In this document: one piece after another, positions 1 to 11,284 of the stretch | Numbering within the stretch: position 1 is the stretch's first letter | How the letters are laid out: each line of letters begins with the position of its first letter | From: Brachynemurus nebulosus | Taxonomy: Eukaryota; Arthropoda; Insecta; Neuroptera; Myrmeleontidae | Assembly (NCBI GenBank): GCA_035578155.1 | Contig: JAPWDM010000001.1 | Coordinates: 161,235,498 to 161,299,497, forward strand | Length of the DNA stretch: 64,000 bases | Direction: 5' to 3' | Program-made: the position numbers and the translations under genes | Notes under the pieces: generated by a model | Told to the model about the DNA's origin: nothing | The model's input: the letters and a program-made list of their open reading frames with translations, nothing else | Databases searched by the model: none

Positions 1-540
1 CTGAGATTTATCGGTTAGCTTTTTAGTAGTAACTTTAACCAACGTATCATTTTTGTGAAGCGGTTTTTTGACAATGACCAAAAAAGGAAAATTAAATATT
101 TCGAATCCTTGACAAAAAAAATGGGTAGCTTTTACATTGGTTAACGAACGCTTTATAATTCTTTAACGAAAGCTTAGATTTTAATCTTGTTTTCATTTAA
201 ATGATAGTACATTTTGTTGGAGGAAATTCGTCGTTATGACATATCAAACAATGAAAAATCGTATCGGTTAATCAATAGCTTTCTAAAACGAAATTAAAAT
301 ATATGGGCCATTTTTCTTAAAAGTGGAGTTACTCCACTTTTGAGAAAAATAAGTTAATAGTGAGATATCTTCTTTATATCTTTTTATACTTATAATTACA
401 TACATAGACCATAATCTCTTCATCAAAATTAAGATCAAAAGGATTTTAGCTGTAAAATATTATCCTAAAAATATTTTATTATTTAAAATTATTTAAAAGC
501 CGAAATTACCACGAATTTTACATTAAAAATATTTTTTACC
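1..540. other. A+T-rich DNA, no gene recognised
   Basis: No coding potential, RNA gene or repeat end is recognisable. The stretch is A+T-rich with stop codons in all frames. A short dyad (AAAAGTGGAGTTACTCCACTTTT) sits near 319-341 and is probably incidental. Confidence 0.5.
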
Positions 541-960
541 GTATTCTAGGTTTTTTTCCACGACTTCCTCCGCGTCAACATATTGTAGGTTGACTAGTTG
601 TATACATTATGTCGTTATCAACTCCACCTACCCAGATGAATTCGTAGACAAAAGTTACCTTTCATATAAATTTTCAACCCTTGTCTTACCACATTAGCAG
701 ATGAATTTAAAAAATCTGCTCCTCTGCAACCTCTGTGTAAAATTTTACGTTTTTAAACCACCCTTATTGTAGGACAGATTTCCAAAAATCCTTTCGTAGT
801 GCTCATCTACGTTATATAAGAAACCCCTGTGTAAAAATTCACATTTCTAGGCTCAAATGTTTTCTATATAAATTTTCATCCGTCATTTTAACTCATTAGG
901 GAATGAATTTTCAAAAATTCACTCTCGGTGCTTGCTTAATTTACTAAAAAACCTACACAA
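541..960 (-). mobile_element. Decayed Helitron-family remnant
   Basis: Read on the minus strand, this stretch contains diverged versions of blocks present in the Helitrons at 25712-26117 and 37355-37907. These include a 'cgtagatgagcac...aaaggattttt' block (about 780-815) and repeated 'ggg...gaaaatttatatg' blocks (about 650-690 and 850-900). Neither a 5'-TC end nor a 3' hairpin with CTAG could be placed, so boundaries are approximate. It may be two degenerate copies in tandem, since the block pattern repeats. Confidence 0.4.
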
Positions 961-2833
961 GCATTGCAAATTGCATTAAAGCCAAAGAATTACCGTTTTC
1001 ACTCTCGACTATCACAGATTTCATTATACTCTCGCATTACAGATTTCATTACAGTCCTGCATCCTCACTGTAAAAGTATTCATTTCAAAAATCGTCTATT
1101 TAGTTCAATAACTTTAACAATCGCTATTACATAATAAAATTTAACAGATTTATAATGTTAAAAATATCACCCAAATTATTTATTTATCGTTTAACAACAT
1201 TTTTTTAATTAACATAACAGCAAAACATAATATATGAAAATAGTTTATTGTTAAATAGATTTCTTTTAATAAAGGTATTAAAATTTAAATTTTTATTTGT
1301 CGTTAACTGAATGTCACATTGTTATGCAACACTGGCGTTACTGGCGCCACTGGCGCTGATATATGTAATTACATTACATTATTAATTTTATATCTACATT
1401 TTTTTAATCCACATATAGAATTGATTATGAAAGTATTGATATGATGTCAACATCTAGGAATGCCGTTAACGGTAAATCATTAAAATATACCGTAAGTTTC
1501 TTTTTAAGAAAAATTAAACAGGGTAATAAGAATATTGGAAAAGAATGGAGGCAATCGAATTTAATAGATCGAAAAAAAGAACTATTAAAGTACCTATATT
1601 AAAAAGAATTAGTAAAGTAGCGGTAACGTTAATCCTTACGTATTAAGTTAGAATTTAGTAGACGGTAGAGTAGCACAAGTTTTCCACAATTCTCGAGGTA
1701 TTAAAATTAATCTTTGTTAATAATATGATAATCTAAACTTTTTCCTTTCTATACAAGTTAAACAATTTTAATAATAGTTTTTAAAAAACGGCACTGTCTG
1801 TTAAATCGTGTAACGTCCGACACTGACTATTAAAAAGTGACCAAGTGCGGGTGAATCACCTAACTCCAAATGATCCAGATTTTCCTTTTTCCAATATGAA
1901 ATAATCTGTAACATAGCTATTATGTTTTTAAACTTTTTAATTAGTGTTTCCTTTCTTAATGAGTTAAGTTTGGGTCATCTAAACACTTGGGTTGCTGTTA
2001 ATGTAATCCTCGTATACCTACGATAAAAAAAAAGTGATGATTGAATTTTCTGATACTCAAAATTGAATTTTTTTAATGTTTCACTTTGACAAATACTGTA
2101 GACAGCTGCAGATCGGAAAATCGCTAGCAGAAAAGTATTTGATCAGTCATATTAGCGAATTTCTATTCTGGAAATTCAGCTATTACAACAGCTTTTATGG
2201 TAAGACCTAAGTCCGGGACTATGGTAGAAATTTGTTTTGGAGCCTCTAGAACCCGAAAATCTACTTCACTAAAAGCAATTATTTTCTAGATAAAACAAGT
2301 GCTAGTTAGTTATTCAATATGTATGTATGTGTTATAATAACAATAGCTCTGTCTCATCTTTTTAAATTAAAATTAGTCAGATTTTTTAAGAGTACGTTAT
2401 GGAAAGGAAATTTTTGTATGATGTCCTCCTTTAGAGAGAAAATATAATTTATATATATTTGCATACCTAGAAAAAAAATCGAAAACTATAGTTATGTAAT
2501 GTAATATGTTGTTAAATGGATATATGCTACACTATATGAGATTCATTAGGGTCCTGAGGACCCAAAAGCGCAAAAAATTAACTACTGAACTGATTTTGAA
2601 AATTGTTTCACTGTTAGAAAGCTAAACTATTTTAAATGGATACAGGTCTCAGATGAGATTCGCCAGTGTCTAATATTTGGAAATTCGCTATGTTATACAG
2701 ATGCTGCGACAGGAGTATTTATATTCTACAGTGAGTAACCCTTCTAATAGTAAGTGGTCACCGATTTTCATTGTTCAGGTTGAATTAAAATCGGAAAAGG
2801 ACTCAATTTCATCAATTTTACTAAACAGAATTA
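961..2833. other. A+T-rich DNA, no gene recognised
   Basis: No plausible exon or element end was found. A short tandem array of about three 'actggcg' units lies at about 1328-1357. The remainder is unstructured A+T-rich sequence. Confidence 0.45.
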
Positions 2834-3060
2834 CCGACGGAGTGGCGAAACGTGCTTAGGCACCACGTGCCGACTGGTAGGTCGAGGGTTCGAGTCCCGC
2901 GGCCGGCTATGCTCGTGAAGGTTGTCTCCAGTTTTCCTCCACAATTCCAGATGAATATCGGCACAGTTCCTTTAAAGAAATCAGCTGCAGACGCACACCT
3001 TCCAAATCCTAGACTCCATCTCCGCTCTTTTTGTCCTCCACTCACATCATAAAATGTATT
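2834..3060 (+). mobile_element. tRNA-derived SINE
   Basis: The first ~70 bases resemble a class II (Leu/Ser-like) tRNA gene with a Pol III split promoter. There is an A-box-like TGGCGAAACG near 2842 and a B box GGTTCGAGTCC at 2888-2898, about 45 bases apart. A much more G+C-rich, non-tRNA body follows to about 3050 and gives way to A-rich sequence, the usual SINE layout. The open frames across it are by-products of its composition. No target duplication was found. It ends just upstream of the hAT element at 3086. It is more likely a SINE than a functional tRNA because the head does not fold into a clean cloverleaf by eye. Confidence 0.7.
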
Positions 3061-3085
3061 TGATAAGTAAAAAAAGTATTGTAAC

Positions 3086-3753
3086 TAGTGTTTGGGTTCC
3101 GGGACGTCTCGTGTCGCGAAGTCCAAATTTTCACTGTCTCGTGTCCCGGGACTTTCGAGTCGAGACTCGAGATCGCTTTGTCATAATTTTATTTACATTA
3201 TATAATAAGCTAATACATAAAACTGTAGGAATGTGACATGGAATGAAAAAAATCGATTTATGAAAAATGAAATACTAAATAATCGATTTTTCTCTTTTCA
3301 ATATAAATCGAATTGTAAAAAATTGATCTTAGAAAATATAAGCGAATTTTGCGAGATTTTCGATTTTTTTAATTATTTGAAAAATTGCATACTTTTCAGC
3401 ATAATAATAAAACTACCATATTAATATTAACAATTCATTAGAATGAAGGTCAATTAAAATGATAAGTGTCAAAAATAAACAAAACAACAACCTTCTGGTT
3501 TTAAAACTAGAAAAAAAAACCAAGGTTTTCTTTCAGTTTTCAGCTTTCTTAGAAATGTTAAAATTTAATTTTATATTGAATAAACATTAATTTTTTTTTT
3601 TTAAATGACGATATTATTAATACATTTCATAAAAATTTATTTTTAATTAACATAATTTTAAAAAGTCTCGAAGTCTCGGGACTTCCCGGGACTGTTATTC
3701 TGGCATGTCTCGTGTCCCGGGACTTTAAAAAAGTCGAGACTTCCCAAACCCTA
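3086..3753. mobile_element. Non-autonomous hAT element (668 bp) with 8-bp target duplication
   Basis: The ends are inverted: TAGTGTTTGGGTTCC at the left and the complement of TAGGGTTTGGGAAGTC at the right. They are flanked by a perfect 8-bp direct repeat ATTGTAAC at 3078-3085 and 3754-3761. Terminal T/CAG-type ends with 8-bp duplications define the hAT superfamily. Both ends carry clustered copies of GTCTCG / CGAGAC and CCCGGGAC, like the subterminal transposase-binding repeats of hAT elements. The interior is A+T-rich and encodes no transposase, so it must have been moved by a partner elsewhere. Confidence 0.85.
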
Positions 3754-3761
3754 ATTGTAAC

Positions 3762-5140
3762 AGTATTAAAGTAAAAATGAAAAGTACAAATAATGATGTG
3801 GGTGGCGTGTGTTATGGACGAAAAGTCTCAAAAAACCGACGTTAAATCGGAAACCGGATTACTAAACAGAATTTACCATACAATTATTTGAAAATTTGTA
3901 TCTTATTTAACTAAATCAAAAAAAAAAAAAATGTTCCTCTCAGAAATTTACTATTTTAAAATCTGTTAAAATACTAACACATGAAGGAAGATATGAACGA
4001 TTAAAAATATTTATCTGATTATTTATAGAAATATACATTTTTTATAACCAATTAAAAAATTATTGCACATTTCTGTAAATAGTTTTCTAAGAACTGTGCA
4101 ATTTAATCTAAAAGGTAAATACATTTTTCAATTTCATTTTATATACCGATCTAGCAGATAGATAACATTCAGGTATTTCAATATAAATCGTATATAGAAG
4201 GCACTTAAATATATATATGTATAGCCCTACTATACATATATTATGGTATATTTCTATTTGCCAAGTTCACAAGTAAACATCTCTTATATTTTCTACTAAT
4301 GTATTTAAACAGCTCTCTGATATACTCTTGTATGTTGAAACTTGGTGGGTGTAAAATATTTTAAGCATTTTTAATAAAATTTTAGATGTACACATAAATC
4401 CAAAAGATTTAGAGTATGCTTTGATGGTAAATAAACATCGGTGTCATTGGTTTGGTACCTGCACGTATAAACTGACGTTCCCGACTTAATAATGAATTAT
4501 TAGTTATTTTTTAATATGAAAATTAAGTTATGTAAATTAATTTTTTCGAGACGATTTTTATTGAATATAGTTCGTAAAGTCTTTTCCTCTTTTCATTTTG
4601 ATCTGTCGAAAAACCATTACATACTACTAAAAAGAGCCCCTATTGTTCCTCCATTCTTCGTCCGTTGTATTTGACGGTAATTTATTTCTAGCCGTTCTTA
4701 CCTACTATTTTAATAAAACGATCCATTCTTGATTATTTAATTATCCATTCTGTTAAGTATCCAATCCTATATAAAATATACATAATATATCAAGCGTCTT
4801 TTGTGTCTTTCTGATTCAATGTTTTTGCCTAAATTTTTCTTACTGTTCCTCTTTTAGTTGTTTAAAAATTTATTTGATAGGTAATTTAGTTTCACAATTA
4901 ATAACTGAAAACTGATTTTATTATTAATTTTTTAATTTAGGATTTCATTTCATTGGTGTTTTATTAGCTTGTTTTTTTTTTATAAAGGCAACCTGACGAT
5001 TTTTGGGGGTGAATAGTCTAATCAGTTTTACAGACTATAGAATATTATACCTTGGGGAGTATCTGACATTAAACTCAGTTACCTCGAGCGCACACGGGTG
5101 ACTTTTGTCATTATGACATTGTGATCATTGCTACTATTAT
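3762..5140. other. A+T-rich DNA, no gene recognised
   Basis: No exon, RNA gene or element end was recognised. There is a poly-A run near 3918-3930 and unstructured A+T-rich sequence elsewhere. Confidence 0.45.
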
Positions 5141-5156
5141 TATATGTATGTGTATG

Positions 5157-5187
<31 letters not shown>
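5141..5187. repeat. TATATG-type microsatellite
   Basis: An imperfect array of TATGTG and TATATG hexamers. Confidence 0.85.
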
Positions 5188-5258
5188 CATTCCAACTGTA
5201 AGTCTAAATACATATGGATATGGCGAGAAACAAAAGTAAGTGGACTATGTATTATGTA

Positions 5259-6073
5259 GGGGAAGTTGTGACAAAATGAGGGTCGGGGCAGAACGGGAAA
5301 AATGCTTGTGCGCATGACAAGTCCATATTTGAGAGTCGACAACAATGCCATTCGTTCCTTATTCAGTCGCTTCGCTTGAGTCAGTGTGAGAAGAACGTGT
5401 TGTTGTAAGTTTTAGTGTCATTGTTATAAAACAAAAAAAATTTCTGTGCATTCTTACTTTTAAGTTATTAGGAATGGTTAAGTTATTAGGAATGGTATTA
5501 ACCGATACCTGTTCCAGTAATTTTGGAATAATATTCTTTTAGGTTAGAACAACCAAGCATCATAAAAAATATATCACATGGGGCAAAATGGGATAGTATT
5601 TCACTTTGCCCTTTTTTACGGAGAATAAGGAAGACAAGTAAGGAAGAAGATTAAATAAAAAAGGCGGAAAATAAAAAAAAAATTTAAAAAGAAAATTTAA
5701 AAAACAAAATAAAATTATGAATTCGAGTCCATCGCAAGAAGATTGTGGTTAATTTTGTTCGCAATCAGATGAGGATTGGATTGCGTGCAGATCGCTTGGT
5801 GCTTGGGCACATAATTTCTGTGCAGGAAGAATAGATGATGAAGATGACGAGGTGCATTTCCCGTTTTACCCCAAGTTCAGGGCAAAATGTGAAATTTGAC
5901 ACTTTTTATTTGGTTTCTATTTGTCAAAAAAATTAACCTTAAAATACAGATGATTATTATTATAAATAAGAGTGCAACCATTGTTTTTAATTAAAAATTT
6001 TATAAATAAAACTGTTAATTTTTTGCAAATAAGAGTTCTTGTCTTAAGTATACCATTTTGCCTCAACTTACCC
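5259..6073 (+). mobile_element. pogo/Tc1-mariner-type element carrying a transposase tail
   Basis: The inverted ends GGGGAAGTTGTGACAAAATG and, on the opposite strand at the right, GGGTAAGTTGAGGCAAAATG are flanked by TA on both sides (5257-5258 and 6074-6075). TA target duplication is characteristic of Tc1/mariner elements. Inside, on the plus strand and ending near the right terminus, is a decayed reading frame with a Cys/His motif like the C-terminal zinc-binding tail of pogo-like transposases (separate entry). A lysine-rich purine tract precedes it. At 815 bp it is far too short for an intact transposase, so it is an internally deleted copy. The superfamily call rests on the TA duplication plus that motif. 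Confidence 0.7.
5717..5899 (+). pseudogene. C-terminal fragment of a pogo-like transposase (zinc-binding tail)
   Basis: The frame opens at ATG 5717, runs through one in-frame TAA (codon 12), and ends at TGA 5897-5899. After the stop it keeps the pattern C-x9-C-x7-H-x2-C around 'DEDWIAC' and 'WAHNFCAG', followed by an acidic DDEDDE stretch. Insect pogo/Tigger-like DDE transposases commonly end in such a PHD-like Cys/His cluster with 'W-x-x-C...WAH-x-x-C-A-G'. Here the second cysteine of the middle C-x2-C pair is missing and the frame is stopped, so it is non-functional. The position just inside the right inverted end fits the 3' end of a transposase gene. The match is from family knowledge; no search was run. 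Confidence 0.6.
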
Positions 6074-7381
6074 TAGGTTATTTTTAGAAGATTAAACAAA
6101 CAATTTTATCGGAAAAAATTATATACACTTTTGAATAACATTGTACAAATATACAATATATTCTCTATTTGCACTAACTATAAATACCATTTGAGATTTG
6201 TTAGATATTTCTCTTCAATATATTTCATTTTAAAATTTTTCTACACATAGTTTCGTTTCGTTTGCCGTGTGAACGTTCAATGTCGATTCATTGGTTATAT
6301 TATTTATGCCATATCTTTTTTTTTTAATATTCAACCGATCCCTCAAATATATGCTGATTGTAGATAAAAATTTTCTTCTTCCGACAGAATTTTCCTATAG
6401 AAGTGGATGGTGGTGGAGGATTTAAGAAAAATGGAAATATTTCTATGGATATTTTCTTCATTGATATTCTAAATACAAATAAATTGTGTTATCTGGGTAT
6501 CTTATATCATAAAGGATAATATGTATGATATAGTGGAAGGATTTGTTTTCTCTTATATACCTATATGTGGATCTTCAAGTAGCTCTTGTCGTATTTCGTC
6601 CTATTTCATAAATATTTGAAAATATCTATAAAAATTCGTATTTCAAGAAGAAAATGTGATAACTTTTATTTTATTCTATTTTTGTATGATAATGTATAGT
6701 GTACTGAATCGGATAAAAATTTAATTTTGATGTCTGAAGAAAAAGGGAATAGTAGGTATTGCACATTTTTTCTAATAGGTATCCTAATTTCACAAGAAAA
6801 ATTATATGATTGCAATAAAATGTTGTAAATAAAATTATACGCAGAAAGCAAAGTGCATGGCTTTCATAAAAAACGTTAAAGATGTTTTGCAGATTATTAC
6901 GACCTTGGCAGATCCTTTTGTTTTCAAGCAAATCGAGAGTATAATCTGGAATATTAATATCCCAAGAATGGTTTTTTCACTGTGGTGCTCCCTTTGTCAA
7001 GTAAGTATTAACGGTACTTTGCAAAAAGTGCCTATATGTTATTTTATTTCCCTGCTATTGAATTAATTTATGAAGTTAAAATTATCAATAGACTTAAGGC
7101 GTCACATCACTTTGGAAACAAAATCTTTTCTCTTTTTTAATGGCTTCAATGATGTATTAATATCTCTAGAATGATACTCAAAAGTACTGTGGAAAAATTT
7201 TAAAAATCGTTTTGAACCCGATTTCTACGCGTAACATTTTGGAATCTTTCAGTTTGATTCATAATACTTTTTCATTACTATATTCTATTATTTTATTTCG
7301 TTACTTTTGCTATATTTCTATAAATAACTCAAAAATGATAGGTATAATACTACCAACATACAGAACAATAAACATGTTTTG
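6074..7381. other. A+T-rich DNA, no gene established
   Basis: Mostly unstructured. A small exon-like interval at about 6890-6999 has an acceptor-like 'tgttttgcag' and a donor-like 'caagtaagt' around about 110 bases, but its translation shows no recognisable domain and composition does not stand out. Confidence 0.35.
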
Positions 7382-7595
7382 AAACTATATCTCATTTCAG
7401 ATACAATTGATCATGAGTTTTCGTTAAAAAATTAAATAATTCTTATATTCGAAACAAATCAATCTTCTATTCTTTTCTAAAAATAAACTGCAAATTTAAT
7501 TTACATAAATGCAATAATAAAAGAGATAAAGCCAAGAAAATGGAAATTACTTAAATTCAAAGTGGCGAAGCATGATTAAATTTAACTGAAATGAA

Positions 7596-7597
<2 letters not shown>
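7382..7597 (+). repeat. Dispersed direct repeat, copy 1
   Basis: This ~215-bp stretch is closely similar (only scattered differences) to 16109-16333 in the same orientation, with shared landmarks such as 'gatacaattgatcatgag', 'aaagccaagaaaa' and 'taactgaaatgaac'. It carries no coding sequence or recognisable ends. Here the homology runs straight into an (AT)n tract, whereas copy 2 continues with unique sequence. It is probably part of an unclassified interspersed repeat. Confidence 0.8.

Positions 7598-7658
<61 letters not shown>
7598..7658. repeat. (AT)n microsatellite
   Basis: About 60 bases of uninterrupted TA dinucleotides begin exactly where repeat copy 1 ends. Confidence 0.97.
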
Positions 7659-7659
<1 letters not shown>

Positions 7660-8850
7660 ATTTTTCTCCAAACCACGTTTTCTAAAAGGGTAAACAAGAT
7701 GACTCCAGCAATTTTCAACCGACTGACTTGAAATTTTACCTACAGTTTCTTAGATAGATTATCTAGGGTGGTACAGGGTATAATATATATTTTATAAACA
7801 TACTAAGGCTCATTTTTTCGTCGATTTTAAAATTTTTTCCAAATTGGTGCCATTTAGTAATTAACCATTTTCTTTCTAATTACTCGGAGTTACGATCAAA
7901 ATTTTCCAAGAGATATGTAAGAAATTCCAATAGTTTAAACTAATAAGTATCTTAGTTATAGGCATTTACTTAGTAATGGCTATGGATATATTTTTAGGGA
8001 TATATTTAATTAATAATAAGCAATTGTTTAAAAACAGTTTTTATTCAACCTCATTTTTTAAATATACTAAATAAAACTATAAAAGTTATTTAAAAAATTT
8101 TTGTGTAAGTCTGAACACATAAGGTATACCTATATTTTTTTTAGTTAGAAATTAGTAAGAAGAATACTATACTCAAGTTTTCCTATTCCCAGCTAAACCA
8201 GTGGATATTTATCTTTGCCATATTTCAAAAAATGTAATATCTGTTTGGTATCTATAATTCGTACACATAAAAACAAACCAAATCAAAAAGCTTTTTTTTT
8301 GAATATAAAAGGGGAAACTGTATAAAACAACCAAAAAGAATTATCCAGTAATATTGAATTAAGAATTTTCCGTTTGGCTGATATCACTCGGAAAAGAAAT
8401 ATTTTAACTTTTTCTTATTTCATTCTCTTTTTTTATTGTTTTCTCCTTACTTTTGAGTCTGTCCGACTGTGTCCTGTGCCTGTATAGATGTGTAATTGTG
8501 TTCAGCACGCACACTTTCAATTTTATTTTTGTTGCGGCATAAAAAAGTTAAAAAAGAGGAAAAAAGATTTTTATAAAATTAAAGATAATAAACATTTAAA
8601 AATGTTTAATGAAACATCTGTTTACTATTGTTACAGGCGAAAACAATTCAAGTTGTCACGAAGACAATTTTTTGAGAAAAATTTTTATTTTGTGTAGGTT
8701 GAGAGATATTTGATGGACACTACTTTAATTATATTTTGGTGATTTTTCTGTTGATGATAAATTTATTAAATACAAAAATATTTTTATGATAATGGTATCT
8801 GAAAATTTAAAATTTTGGAAGAGTAAATAAAAAGAACAGTACATCATACA
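7659..8850. other. A+T-rich DNA, no gene recognised
   Basis: Low-complexity A+T-rich sequence. The first ~300 bases have the 'aaccgactgacttgaaattttacc...' texture typical of old interspersed repeats in this region (compare 19480-19800), but no ends can be drawn. Confidence 0.4.
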
Positions 8851-9042
8851 CTAAGGGACCAAAGTACGACTTTCAATTCCAAGCGTGAAGTTTGTTGCCA
8901 GAGGGCCTGTAAAGGCTCGAGGATAACAATTAATGCGAGGAATTAAAGGTAGCACTTTGTCCCGTGGCGTTTGCAATTCCAGACTTATTCTTAAAACAAT
9001 ATAAATCATTTCTTGATGATTTATTTCCGAAGGCTCACATAC
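8851..9042 (-). CDS. Candidate terminal exon, unknown protein
   Basis: On the minus strand an open frame of 63 codons ends at TAG (8851-8853). It follows a possible acceptor '...acttacaaattcag' immediately before base 9042. The predicted residues (for example 'LELQTPRDKVLPLIPRINC' and 'FTGPLATNFTLGIESRTLVP') look more protein-like than other frames here. The stretch is visibly richer in G+C than its surroundings. I do not recognise the protein. The frame also stays open for 19 codons upstream of the assumed splice site, and CAG/GTATGT could equally be read as a donor. It could instead be exonised repeat or chance. Confidence 0.25.
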   Translation of the reverse strand, partial: VCEPSEINHQEMIYIVLRISLELQTPRDKVLPLIPRINCYPRAFTGPLATNFTLGIESRTLVP

Positions 9043-9186
9043 CTGAATTTGTAAGTCTTTTCTGTATCTCTGATAAAATGCGAAAATTACGAAATGCAAA
9101 GTTGGGTGTTTAACAATTTGAAACTTGGAAATTGTTGACGTATAACTTTTTTTTTTTTAAAGAAGCTTTTGTTGTTCATGGAAATT

Positions 9187-9381
9187 GAGGGCCGGCGAAA
9201 GGGTCGGGCAGGTGGGGCAATTGCTCGGGGCCCGATTCTAAAAAGGGAGTCCGCAGTCTCGGTTAGGGATCCGGAAAAAGTAAGAAGACGATTTTTTTAC
9301 TCGTCAGTGGTATTTTTAAAGAAAAGTGTTTGAAAATTTTTTGTTGTGCCCGAGGGCCCGTCACTTCTCTCGCCGGCCCTA
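9187..9381. mobile_element. Small hAT-type MITE (AGGGCCGGCGA ends)
   Basis: The inverted ends AGGGCCGGCGAAAGG and, opposite, AGGGCCGGCGAGAGA enclose ~195 bp with no coding capacity. Internal text ('ggggccc', 'actcgtcagt') is shared with the elements at 33447-34124 and 39911-40103, placing it in the same CAGGGCC-ended hAT group. The terminal CAG/CTG bases are mutated and no 8-bp duplication could be identified. Confidence 0.65.
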
Positions 9382-9562
9382 TATGAAGATTGTCCTCTGA
9401 AAATCAGTTTTGGCAACCCGAGCTTTGAATTTAATAGGTGGATACTATCGTGGTCTCTCTACAGACTTACAAGTACTTATAAGGAAAAATAAAAAGAAAT
9501 GTGTCTGGGCCTCAAAAATATAACAAATAAGTTTCATCAATATAATCATCCATACATAAGTA

Positions 9563-10461
9563 GGGGAGGGCCGGGCAAAGTGGCCAGAGCGGGCAAAGTT
9601 GCCAGTAGGCATTATTTTGCTGTTCGGTGCTGCTATCTTACAACAATCAGGTCAGCTACATCATTAGAATGCCATTAGTGTTCTAGCGAAGTGTGGAGAC
9701 TAAAACACTGTTACAACTGATTTTATAACAAAAAAATTGAATTTTACTACATCTGATCTAAATAAGTGCTAAATTCTTTATTTATTATCTTTTTATTAAT
9801 ATCAGGTAATGTTTATTAATTACTTCTATAAAGAAAAGTATAATTTTAGGTGTAGTTTCATGTGCCACATACATTCCTAGTTTTAGTTGTTTTCCTTTCA
9901 AAGGTGTGTTTCTGTAATGGCGTTAATGCGGGCAAAGTGGCCAAAATATGTGAACATTGCCATTAAAGAGAACTGTGAATCTACGAATAAGTTACTTTTA
10001 CCTTTTAAATTTCAAATAGCTCTACCAAGAGCCTATGGTCTTTATTTACTATAGTTTTACGCACTCCGTTTATCAATTTTTATTTTTACTTTGTTTAGTG
10101 AAAAACTTGAAACTTTTTTGTGTTGAAATATTTACTAACATTATAAATAAACAATACCTCAAGCTAATAATTAAATTTTGTTACTCACACAGTCTTCCTC
10201 AGCCTTATGCTGTCAATTTCGAGCAAAGTAGCTGCGAGTGGCCACTTTGCCCAGCCTATGCGGGCAAAGTGGTCATTTTGTAACATTTTGTAAAAAAGTG
10301 TATAAAAATTAATAGGGGCCAACTTAAATATTTTCAGTTATAGTATTGCAAACTACATTAAAGCTGCATTGTACTGTCAAAATTTCAATTAATTTGTTTG
10401 ATTATTAGTCACTGAAATAGTCGAAATTCCCTTAGAGTGGCCACTTTGCCCACCCTTCCCC
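9563..10461. mobile_element. TA-flanked inverted-repeat element with GGGCAAAGTGGCC ends
   Basis: The left end GGGGAGGGCCGGGCAAAGTG and the right end (opposite strand) GGGGAAGGGTGGGCAAAGTG form ~25-bp inverted repeats flanked by TA at 9561-9562 and 10462-10463. The core 'gggcaaagtggcc' recurs inside at about 9591, 9929, 10233 and 10261 in both orientations, like multiple transposase-binding sites. The end sequence is similar in design to the pogo-like element at 5259-6073. The interior is A+T-rich and encodes no transposase. Confidence 0.75.
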
Positions 10462-10463
10462 TA

Positions 10464-11094
10464 TATTTTATTATAAAAATGAAATTTATTTTCGATTTTG
10501 TGTTTATTGCCGTTTCGTTCATTTTTCTAGAAATTGAATCAATTTATTAAAAAGAAAAAATTATTTTACAAGCAGCAGGAGAGTGGAAAATATTCGTAAT
10601 ATCAGTAAAATAGGTTTTCACAATTGTATGTCTAACATTTTATTCTTTATTTTTTTATGATCCCGTTTACACACATTTTGTAAATGAACTCAATAACATA
10701 AAAATAACTATGATCGATAAATCAAGTGAACGAACACATTCTGAAATGTCTGATAGAAATGCGTCTAGGATTTATTTATTGTTTTAAGGCTGTAGAGTGG
10801 AAAATTTACTACATTTAACCCTTTGTTTAACGGTAAATTTTTATTTTTTGATACTACTGGGAATATCTCAATATTTAATTAATAAAAGGAGGAAAATTGA
10901 GTTTTAACAATATTAATTTTTAATTGTTTATTTATATTTTGTTAATAATTTTTTTTTTTTAATTTTTTTATCACTTTATTGTTATTGTATTCGTGTTTAT
11001 TTTTATTTTTTATTAAAAATGTGTGTGTTTGCACATGTTGAACTATTTGGTAAATTTATTTATATAAAGATTTTTTTTAATTTAAATCTTTAAA
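10464..11094. other. A+T-rich DNA, no gene recognised
   Basis: Unstructured A+T-rich sequence with T-runs near 10950-10970. No exon or element end was seen. Confidence 0.45.
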
Positions 11095-11102
11095 AATATT
11101 GC

Positions 11103-11276
11103 CAGAACCGAACTTAGCTTAAGTGGCGCCCGGGGCAGGGCAAAAAAATGGCGCCTCTGTAGAAAAAAAATTTCCTTTTTGCTCCCAAAAAACAAGCGAC
11201 GAGCTGCAACCAAGACCTGCCGTCCGGGGCATGTATCATGGCTAACCCCCCCCCCCCGTCCTTAAATCTGGCTCTG
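11103..11276. mobile_element. Small hAT MITE (CAGAACCGAACTTA / CAGAGCCAGATTTA ends)
   Basis: The inverted CAG...CTG ends are flanked by nearly identical 8-bp repeats, AATATTGC (11095-11102) and TATATTGC (11277-11284), seven of eight bases matching. It is 174 bp, G+C-rich compared with its surroundings, contains a poly-C run and is non-coding. The ends match the common arthropod hAT MITE type CAGNGCCGGATTTA. Confidence 0.75.
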
Positions 11277-11284
11277 TATATTGC

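Noticed and set aside
6857..7066. 69-codon frame with an acceptor/donor-like arrangement
   Set aside because: Splice-like words are frequent by chance, composition does not differ from background, and the translation is unrecognised.
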